Counted from the stretch's first letter, positions 1 to 8,819 are shown. The stretch: 64,000 nucleotides of DNA from Endozoicomonas sp. OPT23 (GCF_009653635.1 NZ_PPFD01000005.1:248001-312000), one strand, 5' to 3'. Translations and numbers: made by a program. Notes: generated by a model from the sequence alone, not told the origin.

Positions 1-797
1 CGGTTATCCTTTCCAATATTTCCCCCGATTTATTTGAAGACCCTATCTTCACCCAATTGCTGGCAATCAATGGAATATCTCAAATCTTTTACACCGACTT
101 GAGCAATCAAGAGGTCAGGCCACAAGAAAGAACGTTCAAAGTTGGTTATGGTGGCAAGAGTATTCGTTTAGCTACTCTACCCATGATTCCAGATGACCAG
201 CAATACCTTTCCCTCATTGCACAAGCACAACAACCTGTGGGAGTGACGGGAAACATGAGTTTATTTGATGCCATTGCCCTGAAAAAAATCCCAATATATG
301 ACATCTGGCTCGACTATCAACGCGACGTCAACAGCAGTCTCAGGCGATTTGATCAATACGGCAAACTCGATGCTGTATTTGACAATCGTTTTCTTCCCCA
401 GGAAAAAGCACTGGCTATTCAATATGCAGGAAACAGTGTGAGTGCCTGGTCAGACAGCATTATCAACAACAAATTGGCCAATCCTATGCTGCTCTCCATG
501 GTTGACCACTTAATAAACAACAAAAATCATTCATTATTCGATGATCTGGAGCAGCTACAGAAAACAGCCGAAAACGTTCAGCACCCCTATGAATACGACA
601 CCCATCGTTTAAGAAGCACTTATTCAGAACTTGTTGAAGCAACCAGAAAGCAGTGCGGAAAAAGAAGTCTCTACTATCAGTTCCACCAAACCCCAAGAAC
701 AGCTTTGTCATCTGTTTTACGGGCAACCGCAAAAAAACATATTCCTCTCTGGATGTTTTATGATGATAACCCCAAACCCGACTGTGAAGTCCCCTGA
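1..797 (+). CDS. Hypothetical protein, 3' part (5' end outside window)
   Basis: The reading frame is open from the first bases of the window, so the real start lies upstream and the visible part is the C-terminal 260 or so residues. I do not recognise the family. The visible protein is soluble-looking, without a signal peptide or membrane segment. It has a short glycine-containing stretch, GVTGNMSLFDAI, followed by KKIPIYDIWL, which loosely resembles the nucleotide-sugar-binding half of GT-B glycosyltransferases, but this is too weak for a functional call. The tail is basic and ends shortly before a 12-bp inverted repeat. A first in-window start (TTG at 57) is unlikely to be the real one. Confidence 0.6.
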   Translation, partial: VILSNISPDLFEDPIFTQLLAINGISQIFYTDLSNQEVRPQERTFKVGYGGKSIRLATLPMIPDDQQYLSLIAQAQQPVGVTGNMSLFDAIALKKIPIYDIWLDYQRDVNSSLRRFDQYGKLDAVFDNRFLPQEKALAIQYAGNSVSAWSDSIINNKLANPMLLSMVDHLINNKNHSLFDDLEQLQKTAENVQHPYEYDTHRLRSTYSELVEATRKQCGKRSLYYQFHQTPRTALSSVLRATAKKHIPLWMFYDDNPKPDCEVP

Positions 798-806
798 TAT
801 GAACCT

Positions 807-843
807 GTCATCTCAAGAGCCTATGTTTGATTCTTGAGATGAC
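807..843. terminator. Inverted repeat between convergent genes
   Basis: Bases 807-818 (GTCATCTCAAGA) and 832-843 are a perfect 12-bp inverted repeat with a 13-base loop, placed between two convergent genes. There is no T-run on either side, so it may be a bidirectional or mRNA-protecting hairpin rather than a classical intrinsic terminator. Confidence 0.5.
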
Positions 844-851
844 TCATCAAA

Positions 852-1436
852 TCAAAACGCCCAGTGAATACCGGCATTAAAACCACGCATGGTTTCAGTA
901 TCATTGGCACGACCAATGTTCAGGTCCATTTCATACTGACGGTAACCCGCCTGCAGACTGAAACCGGCAAACAAGCCAAGACGAACACCTGCCTGAGCAT
1001 CCTTGAATTCTGAATCGCCATTTTTACCCAGATCAACACGACCGAAGAAGCTCAGGTCACTGTCTTCAAACAGAGTGGCTTCTGCACTGGCTACAGGGAA
1101 AGTTTCGGAAAAATCAAAACCGTTAGATTCTCCGGAAGCTATGCGACGCAGACCCAGACCCAGGTCAAAATCGATATTGCCGTTATCAAGAAACTCGTAA
1201 TAAGCAGACGTTTCGTAGCTGGTAAAGCTCAGCTTATCGCTGTCCATTTTTTCAGCACGAAAAGCCACATTGGGTACCAGGGGAATAAAGTGTTCAAAAC
1301 TGCCATAAACAGACTGAACTTCTTCGTGGTTGGTTGTGTTCCAGTAGTTATAACCTGCCTTTACACCCAGCATATCAGCATGAGCAGCTGTTGCAGTGAT
1401 CAATAAAGCCGCACCAGCAAATATCGCTTTCTTCAT
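852..1436 (-). CDS. YfaZ-family outer-membrane protein
   Basis: A small predicted outer-membrane beta-barrel of 194 residues. It has a clear Sec signal peptide (MKKAIFAGAALLI...AHA, cleavage before DMLG), alternating polar and hydrophobic strands and a terminal phenylalanine (IHWAF) as expected for BAM-inserted barrels. The C-terminal pattern AGYRQYEMDLN...GFNAGIHWAF resembles the YfaZ precursor family. I chose the start at 1436 because a GAGA sequence lies just upstream and the signal peptide begins there; an in-frame ATG at 1448 would add MLRI and has no visible ribosome site. The function of YfaZ proteins is not established. The gene stands alone. Confidence 0.7.
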   Translation of the reverse strand: MKKAIFAGAALLITATAAHADMLGVKAGYNYWNTTNHEEVQSVYGSFEHFIPLVPNVAFRAEKMDSDKLSFTSYETSAYYEFLDNGNIDFDLGLGLRRIASGESNGFDFSETFPVASAEATLFEDSDLSFFGRVDLGKNGDSEFKDAQAGVRLGLFAGFSLQAGYRQYEMDLNIGRANDTETMRGFNAGIHWAF

Positions 1437-1557
1437 GATTCTCAACATCTAGTATTAAACGACTATTTTATAGCTTATCTGCCGTTTAATTCGACTGAGA
1501 CAATCACCTATTTCTCTGCTTATCGAGTGCAGAAAAGTCTGATCACAGGAATTAATG

Positions 1558-1591
1558 TGTCATTTCCTCAACTTACGATGAAGAAATGACA
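1558..1591. terminator. Hairpin downstream of the S1/P1 nuclease gene
   Basis: TGTCATTTCCTCA (1558-1570) pairs with TGAAGAAATGACA (1579-1591), 12 of 13 positions, with an 8-base loop. It lies 23 bases past the nuclease stop codon on the minus strand. There is no clear T-tract. Confidence 0.45.
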
Positions 1592-1613
1592 TAAGGAGAT
1601 GACAATCCGATGT

Positions 1614-2720
1614 TTAATTGCCTGTACTTACCTGAGGCATATTCCTGCTAAACCAGTGCTTCAGCTGACGTTGAAAAGCCGAATCAAACGCTTCTCTGGC
1701 AACCGGTCTTGAAATTTGTCGCACACGTCTTTGAGATGAACCCAGCACCTCCTGCAGGCTTCTTGCCAGTTTTTCTCCTGCCATGGCAACGAGATAAGTT
1801 GCATCCAATTGAATCTGGTTTTTTTGAGAATCCGACACAGTCACACCTGAATACATGTCGTCGTAAACTCTGTGCTGCATCTCAAGATTTATAGCACTGG
1901 TAATATTCCAGGGGTCAACCATGACACGGAGGTCATTAAATGGCGCACTGTAACCCGCTGCTACAGCCTGACTGACTTCTTCCTTGAATTTCGCTACCTG
2001 ATCCAGCGCATCACTGTCATACCAGCGAACATCGCTGTACTTGTCAGCCATGGAATCCCAAAGACTGTGAAGATTGGAAACACCATCAACACCCTTTACA
2101 TCCAGCCTGTTACCACCAGCGTCGCCATTAGGAAATACATCACTGAATAACTCAAAGTTATGCAGCGGCTGATGAATATCCCCCATAAGGTGAATCACTG
2201 TGATAAAGGCTTTTGATGTCTCATCATCAATATGACCTTCAAGAATATCGGCTCTGTTGTTTCTCAGTACCTGAAGACTGTATTGCAGTTGAATATCGAC
2301 ATTGGGCAGTTCAGCGGCGGCTTCTGTCACTGCTGTATAGTTCACCTTACTGGATGCCTCATCAAAAACTACAGGCATATTGATATAGTGCCAGCTTTTG
2401 GATTCAGGGTACTTCCCTGAGTAGCTATCCAGCAAAGTTGCTGCCTGCACAAAAGTTGCGCACTGGTCACTTTCCAGCCCAAGCCCTGAGAAATAATCAC
2501 ACGAAGCTTTGGTTAAGTTATCCAGAATACCGGCCAGCTTCGAGTCGTTAGCACTTATCTGATCATAAGCCAGTTTCGCCACCAGCATATGACCCAGGTC
2601 ATGCCATGCATGGCTGACAGTAGAAAGAAATAAAGTTGCAGATAGCACCGACAATTTCAGCAATTTCGTAGAGAAACGAAGTACAGGGATAGACCTGCAT
2701 AACACCACAGAGTTACTCAT
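1614..2720 (-). CDS. S1/P1-family secreted nuclease
   Basis: A 368-residue exported protein of the S1/P1 (zinc-dependent single-strand nuclease and 3'-nucleotidase, phospholipase C-like fold) family. The signal peptide ends at SHA, so that the mature chain begins with Trp39, followed by HDLGH. In this family the N-terminal Trp and nearby His are zinc ligands. Other conserved blocks are HYINMPV, HLMGDIHQPLHN and GDAGGNRLDV...NLHSLWDS, which carry further His and Asp ligands. Likely role: periplasmic or extracellular degradation of nucleic acids for nutrients. It is transcribed alone, back to back with nothing in an obvious operon. Together with the large endonuclease I proteins near 45-53 kb it adds to an unusually nuclease-rich secretome. 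The length is slightly above the fungal enzymes and typical of bacterial ones. Confidence 0.85.
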   Translation of the reverse strand: MSNSVVLCRSIPVLRFSTKLLKLSVLSATLFLSTVSHAWHDLGHMLVAKLAYDQISANDSKLAGILDNLTKASCDYFSGLGLESDQCATFVQAATLLDSYSGKYPESKSWHYINMPVVFDEASSKVNYTAVTEAAAELPNVDIQLQYSLQVLRNNRADILEGHIDDETSKAFITVIHLMGDIHQPLHNFELFSDVFPNGDAGGNRLDVKGVDGVSNLHSLWDSMADKYSDVRWYDSDALDQVAKFKEEVSQAVAAGYSAPFNDLRVMVDPWNITSAINLEMQHRVYDDMYSGVTVSDSQKNQIQLDATYLVAMAGEKLARSLQEVLGSSQRRVRQISRPVAREAFDSAFQRQLKHWFSRNMPQVSTGN

Positions 2721-2778
2721 GTCAGTAAGCTCTATTTAAAATGGAGTCAGAAGTATAGAAGCTCTCGTAAATATCGAG

Positions 2779-3798
2779 TTAGCTTCTTATCAATAGCAGT
2801 TTGTAGTTAAGTGGCGTCAACCCAGTCCACTGTTTAAATGCCCTTATAAACGCACTTGGCTCAGAGAACGCCAGCTGTCCAGCAATATCCTCAACTGAAA
2901 CTCCCTTTCTGTTCAGTAGATAAATCGCCATATCCCTTCTTACTTCAGTCTTTAATTCCTGATAGACAACCCGTTCTTTCTTTAACTGTCGTCTAAGCGA
3001 CTGTGAGTGCATTTCAAAGTGACTGGCAACCTCTTCAATGGAAAGAAGTTCCTGCTGATTATTTAAATGTTCTTCCAGTAACGACCGAATACGAATCGAC
3101 AGTAACTGCTCACTCTCTCTGGTTTCAAACAGGTTATAGGGAGAACGGGACAGATAGCCTTTCAAGGTTTGACTGTTTTGAATGACCGGCCAGCCAGAAC
3201 ATTCAGCCTTGTAGACAAGACTGTTGACTGGCTGATTGAAACGAACCGGAACACCAAAAAAAAGAAAACGATATTCATCCAGATAATCCGTTGGCGAATA
3301 ATCCAGATTGACCTCCACAACCGGCAGCCTGTCTCCAGCCAGCCAGCTGTGAAAACGGTGGTAGGTCATCAAAGTGGTTTCAATAATATAGGGATTGCAG
3401 GTATCAGCTGATAACCTTCGTGACATTTCATGGCTCAGATACGTGTCATCTAATGTCACTCGATGACTGAAACCATTCTCAAACAGATTGGCGTATTGCG
3501 CGGATTTTTCGTAAGCCTCTCCTACCGTTTCACAGCTAATCACCCCGTTAGAAAGCAGCTCACTGGTACCGATTCGCTGAGGTTTCTCAAGCAATCCCAT
3601 AGCTTCATCGTTCATCAGTGAAGTGAGCTTTTTCAGCAACGAAAAGTACTTTGAAGCTTCAACTCTGGAACGGTCTCCAGCCAGAACCTGTGGCGCAATA
3701 CCACAGTCACGAAGCAGCCTTTCAAGGTCATAGCCCTGCTTTCTGGCGCCTTCCAGTGTCTGCCGGACATAGGCAGAGCTGATGGTGATTGTTCTCAT
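2779..3798 (-). CDS. AraC-family transcriptional regulator
   Basis: A 339-residue regulator. Residues 1-200 match the arabinose-binding-type ligand domain seen in OruR/ArgR-like AraC members (SSAYVRQTLEGARKQGYDLERLL...), and the C-terminal 90 residues form the double helix-turn-helix (SIEEVASHFEMHSQSLRRQL and VEDIAGQLAFSEPSAFIRAFKQWTG). The gene diverges from the catabolic operon that starts at 3979, with 180 bases between them containing repeated ATGTC/GACAT-like half-sites. By position it is the likely local activator of that operon, perhaps responding to a fatty-acid or steroid-derived inducer. That role is an inference. Confidence 0.85.
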   Translation of the reverse strand: MRTITISSAYVRQTLEGARKQGYDLERLLRDCGIAPQVLAGDRSRVEASKYFSLLKKLTSLMNDEAMGLLEKPQRIGTSELLSNGVISCETVGEAYEKSAQYANLFENGFSHRVTLDDTYLSHEMSRRLSADTCNPYIIETTLMTYHRFHSWLAGDRLPVVEVNLDYSPTDYLDEYRFLFFGVPVRFNQPVNSLVYKAECSGWPVIQNSQTLKGYLSRSPYNLFETRESEQLLSIRIRSLLEEHLNNQQELLSIEEVASHFEMHSQSLRRQLKKERVVYQELKTEVRRDMAIYLLNRKGVSVEDIAGQLAFSEPSAFIRAFKQWTGLTPLNYKLLLIRS

Positions 3799-3978
3799 TA
3801 TTTTTGTAAACCATCGAGATCATCTAAAAGGCATCAGAGCAAGAATGTCACTAAATGTCTATTTTTATGACACCTCACGTCATTGATAAGGCATCTGATT
3901 GAAAGCAGAATGACCGCAGTCAGAATTTTCATTACTCCAAAAGCATTTCTAATAACAAAAACAACACAGGACATCAAC

Positions 3979-5187
3979 ATGCCTCATCCGGTTTATATCT
4001 ACGATGCTGTTCGTACTCCGAGAAGCAAAGGCAAGGTAGACGGCAGTCTGTACCGGGTAAAGCCTATTGATCTTGGCGCTGCGACGTTTAAAGCCATTCA
4101 GGAACGTCTGGATCTTGATACCTCTTATGTAGACGACGCCGTATTAGGCTGTTCATCACCTGTTGGTGAACAGGGTGGCGATGTTGCCAAACTGATTCCT
4201 GCTCAGGCTGGCTGGGACATGAGCGTAGCCGGTGTTCAGATAGATCGTTTCTGCGCTTCAGGCCTCGAAGCTGTGAATATGGCTGCACAGAAAATTGCCT
4301 CGGGCTGGGAAGATCTGGTCGTTGCCGGTGGTGTTGAATCCATGTCCCGTGTCCCTCTGGGTTCCAGTGGTGGCGCCATGGGTGTGGACCCGGATTTTGT
4401 TTTCAAAAATGGTTTTATTCCACAGGGTGTAGCCGCTGACCTTTTGGCAACACTGGACGGTTATACCCGTGAAGACGTCGATGCCTTCGCACTGGAATCA
4501 CAGCGTCGTGCAACTCATGCACGCGACAATGGTTACTTTGACAACTCTGTCGTTGCTGTAAAAGATCGCAACGGTGTCACCATTCTAGATAAAGACGACT
4601 TTATCAAACCAAACACCACCATGGACGTACTGGGCAACCTGAAACCTTCTTTCGCCATGCAGGGTCAGTATGGTTTTGATCAGGTCGCTATCAGCAAATA
4701 CCCGGAAGTCGTGAGCGTTAACCATGTCCACACGCCGGGTAACTCTTCTGGCATCGTAGATGGTGCCAGCGCCGTTCTGGTGGGCAGCGAAAAGGCCGGA
4801 AAAGACCTTGGCCTGACTCCTCGCGCCCGTATTGTTTCTACAGCGGTACTGGCGGTTGAGCCTGTACTGATGCTGGCTGGCCCTGCACCTGCCGCAGAAA
4901 AAGCCCTGAAAAAAGCCGGTTTGCAAAAAAGCGACATTGATCTCTGGGAGATCAACGAAGCTTTCTCCTCTGTTGTCCTGCGTTATATGAAAGCACTGGG
5001 TATTTCCCATGAAGTCACCAACGTGAATGGTGGCGCTATTGCCATGGGCCACCCACTGGGTGCGACCGGCGGCATGCTGATCAGCACCATGGTTGATGAG
5101 CTGGAACGTCGTAATCTCAAGCGCGGCATGATTTCTCTCTGCGTCGGCGGTGGCATGGGTATCTCCACCATCATCGAACGTGTTTAA
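3979..5187 (+). CDS. Acetyl-CoA C-acyltransferase (thiolase)
   Basis: A canonical degradative thiolase of 402 residues that cleaves 3-ketoacyl-CoA with CoA to give acetyl-CoA and a shortened acyl-CoA. The nucleophilic Cys92 lies in DRFCASGLEAVN, the His of the GHPLGATGG block and the C-terminal Cys of CVGGGMG are both present, so the enzyme looks intact. I set the start at ATG 3979, with ACAGG eight bases upstream; a longer frame back to 3883 would add 32 residues that do not fit the family. It is the first gene of an operon with the FadB/FadJ-like protein 32 bases downstream, an arrangement typical of a beta-oxidation pair. Substrate length cannot be read from the sequence; the neighbours suggest sterol side chains or branched acyl-CoA. 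Confidence 0.9.
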   Translation: MPHPVYIYDAVRTPRSKGKVDGSLYRVKPIDLGAATFKAIQERLDLDTSYVDDAVLGCSSPVGEQGGDVAKLIPAQAGWDMSVAGVQIDRFCASGLEAVNMAAQKIASGWEDLVVAGGVESMSRVPLGSSGGAMGVDPDFVFKNGFIPQGVAADLLATLDGYTREDVDAFALESQRRATHARDNGYFDNSVVAVKDRNGVTILDKDDFIKPNTTMDVLGNLKPSFAMQGQYGFDQVAISKYPEVVSVNHVHTPGNSSGIVDGASAVLVGSEKAGKDLGLTPRARIVSTAVLAVEPVLMLAGPAPAAEKALKKAGLQKSDIDLWEINEAFSSVVLRYMKALGISHEVTNVNGGAIAMGHPLGATGGMLISTMVDELERRNLKRGMISLCVGGGMGISTIIERV

Positions 5188-5219
5188 CAACGACTTAACA
5201 GAACAGGGAGATTAGTGAA

Positions 5220-7379
5220 ATGACCGTTAACATCAGTGGCTTTAACTACAATAAAGACGCCGACGGTATTGTAACCGTCACCATGGACATGGCCGGCCCG
5301 GTCAATGCCATGACCGATGAATACCGTGAAGGTATGGAAGCTCTGCTGAACCAGCTGGAGTCCGAAGAAAATCTGGCCGGTGTCGTACTGGCTTCAGCCA
5401 AGGACGTATTCTTTGCCGGTGGCGATCTGAACGATCTGGCCAATGCAGAGCCAGGCAATGAAGAGTACTACCTTAACGAACTCGAGAAAGTAAAAGCGCA
5501 CTTCCGTCGTCTGGAAAAACTGCCAGCGCCTGTTGTTGCTGCGATCAATGGTGCGGCTCTTGGCGGTGGCTGGGAACTGTCTCTGGGTTGTAACTACCGT
5601 ATTGCCCTGAACGACCCAAAGATTCAACTGGGTCTGCCTGAAGTAAGCCTTGGCTTGCTACCAGGAGCTGGCGGTATCGTTCGTACCGTTAACCTGCTCG
5701 GTGTACAGAATGCTCTTCCTTATGTGATGGAAGGCAAGCAGGTTAATCCAGCCAAAGCATTAAAAGCGGGTCTTGTGAACGAGCTGGTTGAAAGCCGTGA
5801 AGAACTGGTCACCCGAGCCAAAGCATGGATTCAGGAAAACAAGGACAACGAAGACGCTGGCAAGCAGCCATGGGATCGCAAAGGTCACAAGATTCCTGGC
5901 GGCAGCTCTAACGACCCACACGTTGCCCAAATGCTGGTTATGGCACCTGCCATGCTGCGCATGAACACCAAGGGTCTGTTGCCTGCCCCTGAGCGTATTC
6001 TGGATGTAGCCGTTGAAGCCGGTCGTCTGACTTTTGATGCTGCTTTGAAAGTAGAAAGCAGTGCCTTTGTCAGTCTGGTGATGTCGCCTGTTGCCAAAAA
6101 CATGATCAATACTTTCTTCTTCCAGATGAACCAGGTCAATGGCGGCGCCAGTCGTCCAAAAGACATTGCCAGAAGCAAGGTCAAGAAAGTAGGTATTCTC
6201 GGTGCCGGTGTTATGGGTCAGGGAATTGCTCTGGTTTCTGCCATGAACGGCATCAAAGTGGTTCTGAAAGACCTGAGTCAGGAAGCGGCTGATAAAGGTA
6301 AGGCTTATTCTGACAAGGTTCTTTCCAAGAAAATCAAGAAAGGTCGTATGACCGAAGAGGAGAAAGAAAGCATTCTTTCTCTGATCAAGGCTACTGACAA
6401 TAATGAAGACCTTCAAGGCTGTGACTTCATTATTGAAGCCGTCTTTGAAGACATTAACCTGAAGAAGAAGATCATTGCTGAAACCGAGCCTTTCCTGGCT
6501 GAAAACGGCACCTTTGGTTCTAACACCTCTTCTCTGCCCATTGGTCGTATGGCGGAGGTCAGCCTGAAGCCTGAGAACTTTATTGGTATCCACTTCTTCT
6601 CACCGGTTGATCGTATGCCGCTGGTGGAAATCATCTGCGGAGACCAGACCAGTCCGGAAACTCTGGCCAAGGCCTTCGATTACGCTCAGCAGATCAAGAA
6701 GACACCGATCGTTGCCAGCGACTCTTACGGTTTCTTCACTTCCAGAACCTTTGGTTCCTACCTTGATGAAGGTATGCACCTTCTGAAAGAAGGTTTCCAT
6801 CCGGTTGCTTTGGATAACCTGGCTCAGTCCATCGGTATGGCACTGGGTCCACTGGCAATCTTTGACGAAGTCAGCCTGCACAGCTCCATCAATGCGGCGA
6901 AATCTGCAACAGAGCTGGGTCTACTTGACAGCATCAGTGATGGCTCCCTCGCTCGCGGTGTAATCGAAACCATGGTGAACGACAAGGGTCGTGGTGGTCG
7001 TCATCACGGCGGTGGTTTCTATCAGTACAACGAAGATGGCAGCAAGGAAATCTGGTCCGGATTGTTTGATCTCTACTACAACGAAGAAGTAGATATCAGC
7101 AAGGAAGACGTTCGCGATCGTCTGCTGTTCCGTCAGGTAATTGAAGCTCTGAAAGGTCTGGAAGAAGGTGTCGTTCATTCCGTAGCGGATGCCAATATCG
7201 GCACCATTATGGGCATCGGTGCTCCTGCCTGGACCGGTGGTTATGTTCAGTTTGTAAACACTTATGGCCTGCAGAAGTTTGTACTGCGTTGTAATGAGCT
7301 GGCAGATAAGTACGGTGAGCGCTTTAAGGCTCCGGCTATCGCTATTGAGAAAGCTGAGAAGAATGAACTATTTGTTTGA
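5220..7379 (+). CDS. Multifunctional beta-oxidation protein (enoyl-CoA hydratase / 3-hydroxyacyl-CoA dehydrogenase)
   Basis: A 719-residue alpha-subunit type protein of the FadB/FadJ family. The crotonase domain occupies about residues 10-200, with oxyanion-hole glycines in AGGDLNDLA and NGAALGGGWELSLG and the catalytic Glu in LGLPEVSLGLLPGAGG. The NAD-binding dehydrogenase domain begins near residue 322 with GILGAGVMGQG, and its catalytic His is in GIHFFSPVDRMP near residue 457. The C-terminal dehydrogenase repeats fill the rest. A strong ribosome site (GGGAGA) precedes the ATG. It probably acts with the thiolase just upstream. The order thiolase then alpha subunit is the reverse of E. coli fadBA, so I give no gene symbol. 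Confidence 0.92.
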   Translation: MTVNISGFNYNKDADGIVTVTMDMAGPVNAMTDEYREGMEALLNQLESEENLAGVVLASAKDVFFAGGDLNDLANAEPGNEEYYLNELEKVKAHFRRLEKLPAPVVAAINGAALGGGWELSLGCNYRIALNDPKIQLGLPEVSLGLLPGAGGIVRTVNLLGVQNALPYVMEGKQVNPAKALKAGLVNELVESREELVTRAKAWIQENKDNEDAGKQPWDRKGHKIPGGSSNDPHVAQMLVMAPAMLRMNTKGLLPAPERILDVAVEAGRLTFDAALKVESSAFVSLVMSPVAKNMINTFFFQMNQVNGGASRPKDIARSKVKKVGILGAGVMGQGIALVSAMNGIKVVLKDLSQEAADKGKAYSDKVLSKKIKKGRMTEEEKESILSLIKATDNNEDLQGCDFIIEAVFEDINLKKKIIAETEPFLAENGTFGSNTSSLPIGRMAEVSLKPENFIGIHFFSPVDRMPLVEIICGDQTSPETLAKAFDYAQQIKKTPIVASDSYGFFTSRTFGSYLDEGMHLLKEGFHPVALDNLAQSIGMALGPLAIFDEVSLHSSINAAKSATELGLLDSISDGSLARGVIETMVNDKGRGGRHHGGGFYQYNEDGSKEIWSGLFDLYYNEEVDISKEDVRDRLLFRQVIEALKGLEEGVVHSVADANIGTIMGIGAPAWTGGYVQFVNTYGLQKFVLRCNELADKYGERFKAPAIAIEKAEKNELFV

Positions 7380-7382
7380 TGT

Positions 7383-7401
7383 GATTTGTCACTGACAAAT
7401 C
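7383..7401. repeat. Short hairpin after the multifunctional gene
   Basis: GATTTGTC (7383-7390), loop ACT, GACAAATC (7394-7401): a perfect 8-bp stem immediately after the stop codon. It has no T-tract and directly abuts the first cloverleaf element. Confidence 0.5.
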
Positions 7402-7500
7402 GTTGGGAAAGTGTGGTGTATTTACCGCTCAACTGGGCTCCTGCCCAGATTCGCTAGCAGGCCATCCGTGGCCTTTGAAAGTACACCACACTCCCCCAAC
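7402..7500 (-). repeat. Cloverleaf-like structured repeat, copy 1
   Basis: Outer arms 7402-7420 and 7482-7500 pair at 17 of 19 positions. Inside are two perfect hairpins: 7433-7438 with 7443-7448 (loop TCCT) and 7459-7464 with 7469-7474 (loop TCCG). Read on the minus strand the loops are AGGA and CGGA, and the single-stranded joints are TTTCAAA, CTAGCGAATC and TTGAGCGG. The same joints appear in the same order in the element at 7553-7643 on the plus strand, while the stem sequences differ completely. I do not recognise a known repeat family. It lies inside the operon, between the multifunctional protein and the racemase gene. Confidence 0.75.
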
Positions 7501-7552
7501 TCAGCTCATCACACGTATTAAAAGTTCGTAATAAGCCAGTTGAAGACTTGGT

Positions 7553-7643
7553 GTGAGGGTTATGTTTTCAAAAGACCAGGGACTGGTCTGACTAGCGACT
7601 CCTGACCATGGATGGTCAGTGGAGCGGAAAACATAACCCTCAC
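7553..7643 (+). repeat. Cloverleaf-like structured repeat, copy 2
   Basis: Outer arms 7553-7569 and 7627-7643 are a perfect 17-bp inverted repeat. Inside are two hairpins: 7573-7579 with 7583-7589 (loop GGA) and 7602-7608 with 7613-7619 (loop TGGA). Joint sequences are TTTTCAAA, GACTAGCGACTC and TGGAGCGG, matching those of copy 1 in the opposite orientation. In the transcript of the racemase gene this element would lie about 50 bases upstream of the start codon, in its 5' leader, with GGA in both apical loops. Confidence 0.75.
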
Positions 7644-7694
7644 TTCCCGCCATAGGCACAATCCAAAAAAAACAATAATAATTGGAGAAATCTG

Positions 7695-8819
7695 ATGGGT
7701 CCCTTGAAAGGATTCAAAATCATCGAACTGGCCGGCATAGGCCCTGGTCCTTTCTGTGGCATGCTGCTGGCAGATATGGGCGCGGAGGTTATTGTCGTTG
7801 AACGCGCCAGTGCCAGCTATACCACACCGGATGTTACCCGCCGTAATAAGAAGTCCATCGCACTGAACCTGAAAAGCAAAGACGGTCTCGAAACCCTGCT
7901 TAATCTGGTAGAAGGTGCTGATGCGATCTTTGAAGGTTACCGTCCGGGTGTTGCTGAACGATTGGGTGTAGGTCCTGAGGACTGTAAAAAACGTAACCCG
8001 AAAATTGTCTATGGTCGTATGACCGGTTGGGGCCAGGATGGACCACTGTCGCAGGCTGCAGGCCATGATATCAACTATATCTCTCTGACCGGCTCTTTGT
8101 ACGCCACAGGTCGTAAGAATGACAAGCCTGTGCCTCCGCTGAACCTTGTCGGCGATTATGGCGGTGGCGCCATGTTTCTTGCCGTAGGTATTCTGGCTGG
8201 ACTGCTGGAAGCTCAAAACACCGGTAAAGGTCAGGTAGTGGATGCCGCCATGACGGATGGTTCAGCTCTTCTGATGGCAACCTTTAACAGCTTCCATGCC
8301 ATGGGTATCTGGAACACCCAGCGCGGCAACAATATGCTCGACGGTGGCGCCCACTTTTACGACACCTATGAAACCCAGGATGGCAAATACGTGTCCATCG
8401 GTTCCATTGAACCCCAGTTCTACAGCCTGCTAATCGAGAAAGCCAACCTTGACCCAGCAGTGTTCAGTGACCAGCACAATATGGGCAAGTGGGACGAGTT
8501 CAAAGAGAAACTGGAAACCATTTTCAAAACCAAAACCCAGTCAGAATGGTGCGACATTATGGAAGGCAGCGATGTCTGCTTTGCGCCAGTGCTGAACTTC
8601 CTGGAAGCACCTTCTCACCCGCACAATGTCGCACGACAGACATATATCGACGTTGAGGGTATGACACAGCCAGCGCCAGCACCAAGATTCAGCCGTACAC
8701 CTTCCGAGGTTAAGCACGGTTCAAAACAGGCTGGTGTAGACACTGAAGCTGTCTTGAGTGACTGGGGTTTTCCTGACGACAAGATACAAAAACTGAAAAA
8801 AGACGGTGCTTTCAGTTAA
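7695..8819 (+). CDS. Alpha-methylacyl-CoA racemase (CaiB/BaiF family)
   Basis: A 374-residue class III CoA-transferase-fold protein that best fits alpha-methylacyl-CoA racemase, which interconverts 2R and 2S methyl-branched acyl-CoA. Compared with the characterised mycobacterial enzyme MCR, whose catalytic residues are His126, Asp156 and Glu241, this protein has His124 (AAGHDINYIS), Asp154 (LVGDYGGG) and Glu239 (GSIEPQF), all shifted by the same two positions. The CoA-binding N-terminal block GPFCGMLLADMGAEVIVVE is conserved. A GGAGA ribosome site precedes the ATG. Such racemases are needed for degrading the side chains of sterols, bile acids and pristane-like lipids, which is the main reason to think this operon handles branched substrates. 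Confidence 0.88.
   Translation: MGPLKGFKIIELAGIGPGPFCGMLLADMGAEVIVVERASASYTTPDVTRRNKKSIALNLKSKDGLETLLNLVEGADAIFEGYRPGVAERLGVGPEDCKKRNPKIVYGRMTGWGQDGPLSQAAGHDINYISLTGSLYATGRKNDKPVPPLNLVGDYGGGAMFLAVGILAGLLEAQNTGKGQVVDAAMTDGSALLMATFNSFHAMGIWNTQRGNNMLDGGAHFYDTYETQDGKYVSIGSIEPQFYSLLIEKANLDPAVFSDQHNMGKWDEFKEKLETIFKTKTQSEWCDIMEGSDVCFAPVLNFLEAPSHPHNVARQTYIDVEGMTQPAPAPRFSRTPSEVKHGSKQAGVDTEAVLSDWGFPDDKIQKLKKDGAFS

Noticed and set aside
1003-1200. Many short opposite-strand frames within the metabolic genes
   Set aside because: They mirror codon bias of the true genes, lack ribosome sites and resemble no known protein.
3883-3978. Longer N-terminus for the thiolase
   Set aside because: The extra 32 residues have no thiolase features, and a good ribosome site precedes ATG 3979.
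3979-7379. Naming the thiolase and multifunctional genes fadA and fadB
   Set aside because: Gene order and protein details differ from E. coli fadBA; more than one such pair is likely in the genome.
7402-7500. Interpretation of the first cloverleaf as an ordinary operon terminator
   Set aside because: It has no T-run, its structure is far more complex than needed and its joints are shared with the inverted second copy.
7402-7643. Interpretation of the cloverleaf elements as tRNA-like genes or integron attC sites
   Set aside because: No anticodon or T-loop sequences, and no attC core (RYYYAAC/GTTRRRY) sequences.
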